Positions 1 to 10,222 of a DNA stretch of 21,337 nucleotides are shown here, piece by piece. The translations under genes were made by a program, and so were the position numbers. The stretch's first letter is position 1; each line of letters opens with the position of its first letter. The stretch is from Welwitschia mirabilis (taxonomy: Eukaryota; Gnetophyta; Gnetopsida; Welwitschiales): NCBI GenBank assembly GCA_051453625.1, contig JBOZIK010000001.1, forward strand, positions 36,878,409-36,899,745. The letters run 5' to 3'. Below the pieces are notes generated by a model. The model was not told where the DNA came from, did not search any database, and was given only the letters and a program-made list of their open reading frames with translations.

Positions 1-898
1 CCTTTAATAATGGACTTTTGTAGGCTAAGTCTCAACCTTTGAAGACCAATAGAAGTGATGCAATAAAGCCTTGGTAGCTCTGATATTATTTATTTAGTAT
101 CAGTACAATGAATGAAGCTCTTCTTCAAATGAATACAATGACGACATCCTTAGATATGATTCTGAGTGAAGTTCTTTTGCAAAGAATAGATCTTCTTAAT
201 CAAATATAAATCAATACAAAGATGTTCTAATAAAATATTCCACTTGATCTTTCAGATTCACAATGAATATACTGGTTTAGAAAAGTGCCTAAAAGATCTC
301 TAGGTCATCTCGTGCATAGCTATTTATAATGAAGGGTTACTAGGGTTTATTACAATTGAATTGCAGCTCCAACAGCTATAAATAGCTAGAAAATGACTAG
401 GTAACAACTACATAATGGATACATAACGTTTATAAGATTTAATTTTCTGTACCATCCGGTCGACCCCACAAAAATCCGGTTGACCCCATGAGAACTCAGT
501 CGACCCCATCCTGGGTCCGCTTGACACCTTGTCTCTTACTTTAGAACTATGAACTTTCAGCTTCTCAAATCCAGTCAACCTCAAGAATATTCAGTCGATC
601 CCTTTCCATTTGGTTTAGGGATACTGGTTCTTAGGATCATAGGTGCGATCGACCCATTCATAATCTAGTCGACCCCTCTAGGTTTAGTACATTTCTTTGC
701 GTCTGCTTTAGATGCGATCAACCCCTTTACGATTCGGTCAATCCCCACTAGAGCTAAACATAACTGAGTAGTTTCTTTTATGTATTTTGATCTAAATCTT
801 TCACCTGCAAAACTCAATCTCATCTGCACACAATATGTAACACTTTGTACTACACCAGAGAAATTAGTTTGACATTAATTGGCAAATATAATCTAACA
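1..898 (+). mobile_element. LTR-like segment of a retrotransposon (probably copia type), left end outside window
   Basis: No coding potential is visible. The segment has a plausible core promoter, CTATAAATAGCTA around 377-388. About 77 bp downstream starts a phased array of GTCGACCCC-like units (455-747). A tail rich in TTGACATTAATTGG-like sequence follows, and ATCTAACA at 891-898 gives a possible CA end. This order (U3, TATA, repeat-rich R/U5, CA) is that of a plus-strand LTR. No primer-binding site follows, so it would be a solo LTR or a 3' LTR. An alternative is minus orientation, because a motif resembling a reversed Met-tRNA primer site (AGCTCTGATATTA) lies near 76-88. Family assignment is inference; both ends are uncertain. 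Confidence 0.45.
455..747 (+). repeat. Phased array of about ten GTCGACCCC-like units
   Basis: Ten degenerate copies of TCCGGTCGACCCCA start near 455, 475, 495, 516, 570, 590, 643, 663, 713 and 733. Within clusters the spacing is 20 bp (once 21). Clusters are separated by roughly 50-54 bp. The core GTCGAC is palindromic in the best copies; others read GTTGAC, GTCAAC, GTCAAT or ATCGAC. The array lies downstream of the TATA-like sequence of the surrounding LTR-like segment, so it would be within the transcribed leader if that TATA box is used. Confidence 0.8.
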
Positions 899-2290
899 TA
901 ATTTTCTAAAGTCTCTTATTGAATTTATTAAGAGATTTCAAACTTTCCATTTAGAGAGTCTCAAAGTTCCTCTTGGAAAAAAGAATATTTACAATTTGAA
1001 TGCAATCTAAACCCTTAATTTTAAGAGTTTTCTAAATTCATTTTCATACTAATAAGTTGATGATATTAGGCAGAATATCCTCATATACCTTCTCCAAGAG
1101 TTCATGATGCTATAAATTTGTTATTCCTATTGTTTAATATCATTTTCTATGTAATAACATCTTGATAAATGTTGGAGGATCCTTTTAATTTACAAACATA
1201 TTCTAAATTATCTCAAGAAAATCTTGATTTTTGAACACTCTTAGCATGTGTTCTAGTAAACAAACAAAATTTCTAATAGGGAAGAGTCCTAAAATATTCA
1301 ATCTGATTCTCATGAATTACTTGTCATTACTTTATATCATCAAGAACTTCTAAACACTAGCTTTGGTACCACTTGTTATAAATGATATAGCTCTAATACC
1401 ACTTGTTATTATAATTTATATGTTGTACTACTAAAATACACATAGTATAATGTTCTTGAAGAACAATTAAAAAATAAAAAGAATTATAAAAAGATAAAGA
1501 TGTACAAGAGGTTATACACTTTATGTAATTATATTTTATCTCTAAACTAGATGAATGCATGTCTATCCCTAAAGGTTTTATATAAGATTATCATAGGAAT
1601 AAAATCCAAATAACATTAATGCTAAAAATAGAAAATCTACTAGAATAACTTTAATAGAGTTGGACTTAAGTTAGCACATAACTTTGTTTTTAATGAATAC
1701 TAAACTCAGACATAACATAACATGACTCTATAAATATATTTATCTCTTAAATAAGAAACTCATAACTAATAAGTAACTAATACATGATAATAAACTATAG
1801 ATATATGACTCATGTCTAAATATATAACTCTAAGAAGTACTAGTAAACTATAATTGCTTCGAGTGGTGAACTAGTTCTATAACAAATGAGAGTTTCCTTG
1901 TAGTAATATTTTTCTTTAAAGAATATCATCCTTATCATCTTGATTAAAAATTTATTATATTTATCAATCATGCTATCTATAGGTATCTTCTAGATAAAAC
2001 ATCTACTAATTCATATTTAACTAAATTATTTCACTCATTACAAAAATTTAATGTAGAAATTAAGAATTAGAAAAGAGTTAAAATCATAGTTGCTAATCAC
2101 CTTTCTCATCATTTATTTATAAATGATTTATTTATATCCATTAATGTTTCTTTTTCCTATGAGCAACTTTATGCACGTTCTTTATATCCTTTATATGATT
2201 CGTACACTAATCACATTTGCAACCAAATTTTTCTTTCTAGTCTTACTCTAAAAGAAATATTAGATGAGTCATTAATAAGATACATAATAA
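899..2290. other. AT-rich intergenic DNA, nothing coding recognised
   Basis: Both strands carry many stops in all frames and no protein domain is recognisable. The stretch 1404-1900 has some LTR flavour: it begins TGTTATTATAATT just beyond an antisense primer-site-like motif, and reads CTTATATAAAACC on the minus strand near 1580. It could therefore be the 3' LTR of the antisense copia remnant to its right, but no second copy exists in the window to confirm this. Confidence 0.4.
1360..1409 (-). repeat. Duplicated antisense primer-binding-site-like motif
   Basis: Two copies of TACCACTTGTTAT lie 30 bp apart, each preceded by GCTTTGG or GCTCTAA. On the minus strand they read TGGTACCAAAGC and TGGTATTAGAGC, which differ by two bases and one base from TGGTATCAGAGC, the usual plant retrotransposon primer-binding site for initiator Met-tRNA. 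A real site would sit beside an LTR on its right, and the sequence there does begin with TG at 1404. The duplication and the missing partner LTR keep this tentative. Confidence 0.35.
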
Positions 2291-2299
2291 TATTAACAT

Positions 2300-2860
2300 A
2301 TTTAATCTAAAATGATTTATTACCATGATTCTAGCATGCTCTACTAAGGTTAGATCGCATCCCTCTATCACTGCATTTTGTTGGGCCATTTTAAGATTGG
2401 TATTAATTCGTATAAGACAATGTTACTTGTAAAAAATTATAAATGACATGTGAGGTGTGTTCACCTCCATTATCTAGGAGGAGCTTCTTAAATTTTAATC
2501 CTATCTAGTTTTCTACTTGAAAACCAAATTATTTGAAAAAATCAAGTGGTATATCTTTTAACTTAATACAACAAGCATAAATTCAATGGTTAAAATCATC
2601 AATGAATATGATAAAATATTGTGAATCAATAATAGAGCAAGGATTTATAGGTCTAACAACATTAGAAAGGATGGGTTTCAATTTACTTTTGCCTTCTAAG
2701 ATGTTTATTTCTTTGGAAATTATCTATACATGACTTTCTTATTTTATAATTCTTATAGTAATCAACTGATAAAAATAGACAAAGGAATAAGAGTTTTAGA
2801 TTGAAGTACTTTAGTAATGTTTATCTAATATTCCCAAAACTTATATACCAAATTTGGAAT
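2300..2860 (-). pseudogene. Ty1/copia GAG-pre-integrase and integrase core, decayed
   Basis: On the minus strand, reading leftwards, there is a WYISFGNIR stretch in the place of the GAG-pre-integrase WHxRxGH motif. Then come the integrase core motifs: FIIFIDDF (about 2592-2612, first catalytic Asp) and LLLDNGGE (2460-2483, second catalytic Asp). After a frame change comes QQNAVIEGCDLTLVEHARIM (around 2330-2390), matching the family pattern QQNGVxExxNRTLxExAR, which holds the third catalytic acid. The spacing between the two Asp motifs is normal for copia. Several in-frame stops and at least one frameshift show it is dead. Protease and gag would lie to the right, where the gypsy 5' LTR begins at 3293, so that element probably inserted into or beside this one. 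Reverse transcriptase is expected to the left but is not recognisable. Confidence 0.8.
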
Positions 2861-3292
2861 TTTTTTGTAATAGTAGTAACCTCTAGTTATGTTATACCAA
2901 TAACAGCATGTAGAATATACACAAAATCTTATCTAGTTTCTTTTTGAATAGTTGTAATGACCTTTCTGATCTTTCATGTATGATTAAAAAATGCACGCTT
3001 ACATTATAGCTTATCAAAGTATCTAATATATAGTATATTCTTAGCGATTTATGATTGTTATTAGTTATTAATCTTATTGTTTCAATTAAATAGTGACTTG
3101 AATTTTATTATACATAACACGAACTACTTCAGAAAATCATGCTTCAAAGGAAATAAAGCATTTAGCATTTGAAAAAGTATAAAAATAAGTATATTCATCT
3201 ATTTTATTTGAGCTACTAGGTTATTGTAGATTCTTCCCAATTGCATATTTTTTCATTTTAGCTCTTAAAAGATAATGATCGTTTTTCAAATA
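2861..3292. other. AT-rich spacer between copia remnant and gypsy 5' LTR
   Basis: No domain is recognised. By position it may be protease or gag remains of the antisense copia element, but the reading frames are too broken to show it. The last five bases before the LTR are AAATA. Confidence 0.4.
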
Positions 3293-4406
3293 TGTTATGA
3301 TGCTAATTTATAGGATTTTAATGTGATATTTTGAGTACTTTTGCAAGAAATTTATACAGGATTAGATGCAATTTTGATAATTATGAAGAATTGATAAGAT
3401 GATCACGAAAACATGTAATTATTAGCATATTTGGAGGCATGTTAGGATTATTTTGATACTTCATACCTTCAAGAAAAGATTAATAATGCAAAAGATTAAT
3501 TTCCCTTAAGCTAGAAAAATAAAGAGGCCTATCATACCCTCTGTTATCCTCAAAACAGCCAAGATGACAGTACTGCTGATATGGACTGAAGTTGTGGGTT
3601 GACTGCAGGGCTTCAAGCTGATGGATCACCTCTTGTTGCGAAGTATCGTCCCCAGTGTCATCTTCATGACAGTCAAGATGATAACTATTTTGTATGAATG
3701 GAAAGACTTATCTTTGTAATAGAATCATGTGGCCCATGTGGGTTGCTAGGGTTTCTTCTCTGGCTTTTAGGGTTTTGCTTCTATAACTTCAATGTAAAAC
3801 TATAAATACCCCCCTTTGCCTTAACTTCCATTTTTATCTTTTGTACTGGATATTCTTATGATGGATGATTGAAGGATAAAAGATCCATCTATTAACTACA
3901 AAGAGAAGATCTCCTTTGTGTTGGGTTGAGTATCCTCCATTGAGGTGATTCTACTTTGTTGTAAATAAATCTTAAATTAATGATTAATTCAAGAACTCTT
4001 TTCACTTTTATTGTGTAAATCTCTCTTATGGTTTAAGTCAATTATGATTTGGTGACAACTTCATAGTTTATCTAAATCATAAGGTCAATATTTGTTAAGG
4101 TTGACATTGTTAGTTTAGATCTTGAACTGCATTTCATTTTATTCCATTTTCATATTTGCATTATTCATATTTTGTTTGACATATCTTCTAGCTCATGTTG
4201 GTTAGGAATAAGTAATAAACTCTTTTTAATTGATCTAAGTTATAAGGGCTAATTCTTATAACAAGAGGATTGGAATTCAAATAAAATCATTACACCTGCA
4301 TTTCATCCATTTGCATTTCATCATTATTCATCTTACATTGCATTTGCATTATTCTTTATTTTCATTTACTAAAGAAAAAACTAAAAAACTTTGTAAAATC
4401 AATTCT
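3293..4406 (+). repeat. 5' LTR of the gypsy element, right end lost in gap
   Basis: It starts TGTTATGATGC and aligns along its whole visible length with 13181-14296, which starts TGTTGTGATGC. By eye there are 9 differences in the first 60 aligned positions, so the insertion is old. Contents in order: U3, two copies of a three-armed palindrome (3542-3569 and 3656-3683), a TATA box (TATAAATA, 3801-3808), then a downstream stretch ending CTTTGTAAAATCAATTCT at the gap. The LTR must extend into the gap, since its partner is still alignable at that point. Confidence 0.92.
3801..3808 (+). promoter_or_regulatory. TATA box of the 5' LTR
   Basis: TATAAATA followed by a C-run sits about 510 bp into the LTR, where a U3 promoter is expected. 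The 3' LTR has TATACATA at 13689-13696 in the aligned position, a one-base loss. Transcription would start roughly 30 bp downstream. Confidence 0.65.
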
Positions 4407-4690
4407 NNNNNNNNNNNNNNNNNNNNNNNNNNNNNNNNNNNNNNNNNNNNNNNNNNNNNNNNNNNNNNNNNNNNNNNNNNNNNNNNNNNNNNNNNNNNNN
4501 NNNNNNNNNNNNNNNNNNNNNNNNNNNNNNNNNNNNNNNNNNNNNNNNNNNNNNNNNNNNNNNNNNNNNNNNNNNNNNNNNNNNNNNNNNNNNNNNNNNN
4601 NNNNNNNNNNNNNNNNNNNNNNNNNNNNNNNNNNNNNNNNNNNNNNNNNNNNNNNNNNNNNNNNNNNNNNNNNNNNNNNNNNNNNNNNNN
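4407..4690. other. Assembly gap, 284 N
   Basis: Unknown bases. The end of the 5' LTR and the tRNA primer-binding site of the gypsy element are expected here. The length is not a round 100, so it may be an estimated size. Reading frames that run through it are meaningless. Confidence 0.95.
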
Positions 4691-5210
4691 TTTTTATAAA
4701 TTTTCTTTTTTTTGCTAGCAATAATAAAATACTGTCATCCTCTGTTTCGTCTCCATGAAAAGATGAACAACAACCTATTTTCCTAGTTATAGTAATTTTT
4801 CTCTGATTTCAACAATTCTCTATTATAGTGATCATCATTCCTCTTGTTATCTCCATGACTAGGTGGACGACTGTTAGTTGTTTCTCATTTTGGTTTTTAT
4901 TATCTGTCTGAAGTATGTAGGGAGATGATGAATTCTGGTAAAAAGATGAAATATCAGAGAGAGTAAAACTTGATTAAAAAATATCAAAGAAGGGTTATTT
5001 AACTTCAAGCAAAATCTAGGTGCACACATACAAGTACATAAATTCCAAGAATTAAAGAAGAGGATTTTTCTTATTTTATTACTTTAGAATCAAATTTTGC
5101 AAAAGAAAATTGTGAAAATAATAGCATAGAAGTATATCATGTTATTTATTTTTCATCTATGTTGAAATCATTACAAAAATAAAAACAAGTCACTTCATCT
5201 AGTACATCAA
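4691..5210 (+). other. Leader (5' untranslated region) of the gypsy element
   Basis: This is non-coding sequence between the LTR/gap and the first gag-like segment. It holds two more copies of the element's three-armed palindrome, at 4745-4769 (TTTCGTCTCCATGAAA hairpin) and 4845-4871 (TGTTATCTCCATGACT), 100 bp apart. Such a position is typical for packaging or dimerisation signals, but that role is inference. Confidence 0.6.
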
Positions 5211-6420
5211 TGACGATAGGAACTTCAGCTTCAAATGTAAATGCTACACTTAAAGATTTAATTGCTAATAGAAAATGTGAAATCTAAAATCTTTTCAATT
5301 TACCTATTAGTAATGATTAGAATTAAGAAACTTGAGTGCCTATCCAAAATTTTTAGGGAAACCTGAAGAGGACCCTTTTCAACATCTAATCGACATTGAA
5401 CAACTTGTACTACCTTAGGAAATGAAAAGAAATGCATTAGTTATTATACTTACATGATTATCTTTCTAGTCACACTCAAAGGAAAGGCAAAACTTTGGCT
5501 TAAAACCATTTCACACAAGAGTCTTAAATCATGGAGTCAAGTGCAAGAAGTTTTTATTAAAATATTTTAAGTGAAAGTACCATGATAAAAAGAAGAAAGG
5601 AAGTTACCAACTTCCAATAACAACCTCATGAGGTTTATGCCATAACTTATAAGTGTTTTATTATAGTTATCCATTCCAATCCTATTGATAAATTCCATAA
5701 AGAATAATTGATATATTATTTCTACAGTGGATTAACTAGTCAAACTAAAGAACTTATAGACTTTTCTTATGGTGGCAACTTGATAAACTTAATTTTAGAT
5801 GATGCATGGAATGTATTGGAAAATCTAGTAGAGATAAGTCAAAATTGGTCAAAACACACTTCTAAGGAAAATCAAACTATAGGCCAAATCATAAAAGATT
5901 TAAAAGAAGTAGAGCATGATAAAGAAGAATAGAAAAGTAATTCAACCAACATAATTAAGGATTTCGCTACCACTTTAGAGAAGTACACTCAAATGATAGT
6001 TGATGCAAAGATAGTAACAGGTGAAAACATAACTTCGACATGTGATTTTTGTGAAGACAACTCTCATAAAACTAAAGAGTGTTATTTGTTATCAACTTAT
6101 AAAGAAGGATGTTTGAGGAAGTATGTGCATTCAATCAAAGAACACCAAACTTTAAAAGCCAACCACAATTTCAATAAAGATTAGGTGATCAATCACATTG
6201 AAAACCTTTTGATAATAGATTCATGAATTCAAAATTCCAACCAAATAATCCCAACCTTTAACCAAATCAAACTAATCCATTTAGATATTCCATAGAATAA
6301 TTGAAAAAGATGTAAAAAAGAACTAACAATAATATTAAAAACTTAGTGAATGTGCTTCAATAAACAATGCTTGCTAATCAAACACCACAAGGGTCTCTCA
6401 CATCTTAACTATTACTCAAC
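5211..6420 (+). pseudogene. gag: gag (capsid and nucleocapsid) of the gypsy element, decayed
   Basis: Gag forms the virus-like particle and binds the genomic RNA. The ATG at 5211 opens MTIGTSASNVNATLKDLIAN, a plausible but unproven start. Around 5340-5580, across frameshifts, sits the retrotransposon gag core: a GKPEEDPFQHL segment, then LKGKAKLWLKTISHKSLKSW, then VFIKIF. At 5708-5932 follows FYSGLTSQTKELIDFSYGGN, the part matching FYNGLxxxTRxxxDxxxGG in Tat/Athila gag. A perfect CX2CX4HX4C zinc knuckle (CDFCEDNSHKTKEC) lies at 6041-6082 and should bind RNA. The knuckle lacks the usual Gly before His. Multiple stops and frame changes make it non-functional. Protease follows in the same direction. 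Confidence 0.85.
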
Positions 6421-6599
6421 CTAAATAAAGTCAAGAGAGATTTGAAGGTAGTAACAATAAGTGGAAATGATACAAAACTTGCTATCCATGAGGTTTGAAC
6501 TTTCAAAAATAATGAAGAAATATGATGTAGAAATTTTGGACACATACAAGTTCCCTTTAACATCAAATGCTAAGCCTACTACTAAAAGTTCTTTATAAG

Positions 6600-7320
6600 A
6601 AAACAAATGGAAGAAACCATCTACTTCTTATCTGGATAGGTTAAACATGAATCCTACCTATGATGAGTACTTGAAGGCCTTAATGTAAGAGGTAAACATC
6701 AACTTATCTTTTTAGAAACTATTACAAAAAAATCCTAAATATTCTAAGTTATGAAAAGAACTAGTAAAAAGAAAACAAATATGTATAATTCCTAGTAAGG
6801 TCTTCCTTACTTAATCTATTTTCAACTTAGTCATGAAAAAGTATCCTAAATTCAAGGGCCCTAGGGCAATAATAGTGAATGTTACCTTAGAAGAAAACAA
6901 AAGAATTTGAAAAGCTTTGATTAACATAGGAGCCAGTGTAAACATCATATCTCTTCACATATGTAAAAGACTCGATTTAGAAAATAAAGTAGAACCTACA
7001 TGAATCATCTTGGAGTTGGTTAATACTTCAATTAAGAAACCCTTAGGGATTATTAAGGACTTAGTTATCCAAAGAGAATAATCTTTCTACCCCATATATG
7101 TAGTCATCATTGAGGTAGAATATAATGGAGGTTATCCACTACTCTTAGGAAGAGCCTTTTGTGCAACTGCCTACTTTATCATTACATGGACGAGAATGAT
7201 GGAATGTCATACAGGTAATAAGAAGTTCACCATTCAAGTTTTTGATGGTTTTGAAAAAGAAATACGAGATGAATACAACTTAGAAGAAGAACTTAAACCA
7301 ACCTTATTTTTATAGCATCA
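6600..7320 (+). pseudogene. Aspartic protease region of the gypsy element, decayed
   Basis: The retropepsin domain would cleave the Gag-Pol polyprotein. Upstream is a linker with YDEYLKAL and LLQKNPKYSKL, the segment that precedes protease in Tat/Athila elements. The active-site loop reads ALINIGASVNII (6914-6949). The family has Asp at the third of these positions (DLGAS or DTGAS), but here the codon 6923-6925 is AAC, Asn, so catalysis would be lost. IKKPLGIIKDLVI follows, and the second conserved block PLLLGRAFCATA starts at 7136. Stops lie between these blocks. The downstream LEEELKP-like acidic tail links to reverse transcriptase. Confidence 0.82.
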
Positions 7321-7996
7321 CCCAACTGAGGAGAAATTGATAATGCTACGTAAACCAACTTTATATGATGACCTAATTAAAATACACTGTCTTGAATATG
7401 AGGATGAGGAATTTTTTAATTGGTAGAACATCCAATGTGTTTGCTTAATGGAAAACCTTTTTAAAGGGCTTTTTCCCTTAAAGTTATCCCCATGACATAC
7501 CAAGATGATAGTCATTGATGGTAATTCAGTACCCATACTTAAAAAATTTCAACTTAGAACTGAAAAAGTTTTCCAAAGGTCTAAAATACATTTTTATATC
7601 TAACAATCCAAAGAAACCTTTGATAATAAGTAACCTTCTTACTCTTCAACAAGAATCCAACTTGATCTTACTTTTGACTTCTAAAGAAGATGCTTTTGCT
7701 TATACCCATAAAGACTTAGCTATCAATCCTTTTTTCATAGTCCAACATAAAATCTACCTTGAGGATAATGCTAAACCTATTAGGTAACCCCAATTAATGC
7801 TTAACCCATCCCTTATGCAGGTATTTAAAGATTAAATTATTAAACTTATGAATGCTAGGATTATCTATGCTATAGCCGATAGTAAGTGAGTTAGGCCTTT
7901 AATAGTAGTTCCAAGAAAGGGTGGGAAATGAAGAATGTTCATTGATTTTGGAAAACTTAATGAGGTCATCAAGAAGGAGCATTACCCTTTACCCTT

Positions 7997-8180
7997 TCTT
8001 AATAAACTGCTTGATATAATCCAAGGACATGCCTACTANNNNNNNNNNNNNNNNNNNNNNNNNNNNNNNNNNNNNNNNNNNNNNNNNNNNNNNNNNNNNN
8101 NNNNNNNNNNNNNNNNNNNNNNNNNNNNNNNNNNNNNNTCTTAATAAACTGCTTGATATAATCCAAGGACATGCCTACTA
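7997..8180 (+). other. 100-N gap flanked by identical 42-bp sequence (false gap)
   Basis: Bases 7997-8038 and 8139-8180 are the same 42 bp, beginning TCTTAATAAACTG, on either side of 100 N. Joining the two copies into one restores the normal reverse transcriptase spacing from PLPFLNKLL to YYCFLDGYSGYN with no missing residues. The simplest reading is that two contig ends overlap here but were scaffolded with an arbitrary gap. Confidence 0.93.
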
Positions 8181-8392
8181 TTGTTTTCTCGATGGGTATA
8201 GTGGCTACAATTAAGTTTTCATAGCAAGTGAAGATAAAAAAACAACAACTTTTACCTCTTCCTTTAGAACCTTTGGCTTTAAAAAGAATGTCTTTTGGAC
8301 TTTACAATACCCCTAGGACTTTTCAATAAGCAATGATGGGTATTTTTCCTAACATGATCGAGGATTCTATTGAAATCTTTATGGATGACTTC

Positions 8393-8492
8393 NNNNNNNN
8401 NNNNNNNNNNNNNNNNNNNNNNNNNNNNNNNNNNNNNNNNNNNNNNNNNNNNNNNNNNNNNNNNNNNNNNNNNNNNNNNNNNNNNNNNNNNN
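8393..8492. other. Assembly gap, 100 N, in reverse transcriptase
   Basis: The gap follows the FMDDF box. No flanking duplicate is visible, and the sequence resumes within the region that normally follows the catalytic box by only a few residues. Little or no coding sequence may truly be missing. Confidence 0.9.
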
Positions 8493-9162
8493 CATATTTG
8501 GTGAAACTTTTAAATAAATTACAGAAAGATTAGATAAAGTCTTGGATCAATTTATAGAGAGTGGACTATACTTGAGCTGAGGAAAACGTTTCCTCCTTGT
8601 CAATAATGAAATTGTTTTAGGTCACCACATTTCTAATGAAGGGATGAAGATGAACCCTACAAAAGTTGATATCATTAAAATCTTAACCCTTTAACTAATA
8701 TCAAATAAGTTAGATCATTCTTTGGTCATGCTGGTTTCTATTATTGTTTTATTCATGATTATGCTAAAGTTTGTAAACCTCTTCACTCATTACTTAAACA
8801 AGAAGCTAAATTTAATTGGGACAATTCATGTCAATCTACTTTTGATACACTTAAGAATAAAATTTCTTTTGAACCTATTATCATGGTTCCCAATTGGGCT
8901 AAATATTTTTGACTCATGTGTAACACAAGCAACATTGTTGTGGATGGGGTTTTTGGCCAAAAATATGAAAATAGTCTTAAAGTCATATCCTATCTTAGTA
9001 AAACTTTGTTCAAAGCCCAATCTAACTATACTACTACTAAAAGAGAAATGCTTACCATTATCTTTTGCCTTGATCATCTTAGACACTATCTTCTTAGCTT
9101 TCATACCAATGTTTAGACAGACCATGCAGCCATATGCTATCTTATGACAAAGAAAGATTCTA
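8493..9162 (+). pseudogene. pol: Reverse transcriptase thumb/connection and RNase H, decayed
   Basis: RNase H degrades the RNA of the RNA-DNA hybrid during reverse transcription. After the gap, ESGLYLS and EIVLGHHISNEGMKM mark the end of reverse transcriptase. Near 8705-8770, across a frameshift, comes RSFFGHAGFYYCFIHDYAK, then FNWDNSCQSTFDTLK. The RT-RNase H domain proper (about 8890-9160) includes VISYLSKTL, NYTTTKREMLTIIFCLDHLR and TDHAAICYL (from 9117). The last carries an Asp of the RNase H site and is preceded by a TAG stop at 9114-9116. The 162-N gap begins just after KKDS, cutting off the end. At least two frameshifts and several stops are present. Long antisense frames over this stretch are shadows. 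Confidence 0.88.
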
Positions 9163-9324
9163 NNNNNNNNNNNNNNNNNNNNNNNNNNNNNNNNNNNNNN
9201 NNNNNNNNNNNNNNNNNNNNNNNNNNNNNNNNNNNNNNNNNNNNNNNNNNNNNNNNNNNNNNNNNNNNNNNNNNNNNNNNNNNNNNNNNNNNNNNNNNNN
9301 NNNNNNNNNNNNNNNNNNNNNNNN
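9163..9324. other. Assembly gap, 162 N, between RNase H and integrase
   Basis: The end of RNase H and the RNase H-integrase linker should lie here. The length is unusual among the 100-N gaps of this window, suggesting an estimated size. Confidence 0.9.
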
Positions 9325-9752
9325 TTGTTGAACAATTTTACGCCATCTCTTTTACTCATCTTGCTCCTTGGTATGCTGATATTTTGAACTACCTCATTAC
9401 CATGAAAAAACCTCAGCATTAGAGTCATAACCAATAAAAGTCTTTTTTCCATAGGATTAGTGACTATGAGTGGAATGAACCCAATCTTTACCAAAGATGT
9501 AAAGACCAAATCATGCATAAATGTGTGTCTGAATGGGAAAGCCTAGAGATCTTTAACCTTTACCATTGTGAGGTATGTGAAACACTTTAGTGACCAAAAG
9601 GCTACAATGAAAATTTTTCATTCTAGTTTCTATTGGCCTATCCTTTTTAGATACTCTTTTGACTTTGCTAAAAGGTGTGATGCTTGTCAACTTTCTATAG
9701 CCTAACTCATTCTCAAGATATACTTCTTAAACCTATGCTTTAATGTGAACCT

Positions 9753-9852
9753 NNNNNNNNNNNNNNNNNNNNNNNNNNNNNNNNNNNNNNNNNNNNNNNN
9801 NNNNNNNNNNNNNNNNNNNNNNNNNNNNNNNNNNNNNNNNNNNNNNNNNNNN
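9753..9852. other. Assembly gap, 100 N, in integrase
   Basis: The gap lies between the zinc-binding domain and the catalytic core. In the family only a short linker separates the residues on each side, so little sequence may be missing. No flanking duplicate is visible. Confidence 0.9.
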
Positions 9853-10048
9853 TTGATTATTAGGGGATTGACTTTATAAGCTCTATTAAACCACCTTCTC
9901 ATGATAAAAATTACATCCTAGTGGTCATTCATTATGTTATCAAGTGGATCAAAGTTGTTCCTACTACCAAGAATAATGTTCGATCTATTTGCAATTTTTT
10001 TTAACTCATATCTTTCAATGTTTTAGTTTTCCTAAAATAATCATTAGC

Positions 10049-10222
10049 AATCAAGGAATTCATTTTATTAATCACCTTTTTCGGANNNNNNNNNNNNNNN
10101 NNNNNNNNNNNNNNNNNNNNNNNNNNNNNNNNNNNNNNNNNNNNNNNNNNNNNNNNNNNNNNNNNNNNNNNNNNNNNNNNNNNNNAATCAAGGAATTCAT
10201 TTTATTAATCACCTTTTTCGGA
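10049..10222 (+). other. 100-N gap flanked by identical 37-bp sequence (false gap)
   Basis: Bases 10049-10085 and 10186-10222 are identical (starting AATCAAGGAATTC) on both sides of 100 N. Collapsing them joins IISNQGIHFINHLF to the following integrase residues with normal spacing. Like the gap at 8039-8138, this is best explained by overlapping contig ends that were not merged. Confidence 0.93.

Larger units (their letters stand above)
7515..8700 (+). pseudogene. pol: Reverse transcriptase of the gypsy element, decayed and gapped
   Basis: RNA-dependent DNA polymerase that would copy the element's RNA. A connecting domain comes first, including DLAINPFFIVQHKIYLEDNA before 7780. The fingers follow with NARIIYAIADSK and VVPRKGG, then FIDFGKLNEV and HYPLPFLNKLL. 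The palm has YYCFLDGYSGYN with catalytic Asp at 8191-8193, SFGLYNTP near 8297, and the FMDDF box at 8378-8392, so all three palm Asp codons survive. Stops include TGA at 7887 after ADSK, where the family has Trp, and TAA at 8212, where it has Gln. Both are G:C to A:T transitions. The N run at 8039-8138 is a false gap, since the frame continues if the 42-bp duplicate is collapsed. The N run at 8393-8492 removes the segment just after FMDDF. Confidence 0.92.

Noticed and set aside
455-747. CRISPR-like array
   Set aside because: The units are short, degenerate and spaced at about 20 bp with no unique spacers of defined length, in a plant LTR context.
4311-4721. Reading frames on both strands across the 284-N gap
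   Set aside because: Most of their length is N; the rest is low-complexity LTR sequence.
8826-9518. 230-codon minus-strand reading frame
   Set aside because: It lies antisense to RNase H and the integrase linker and runs through 162 N; there is no recognisable domain.
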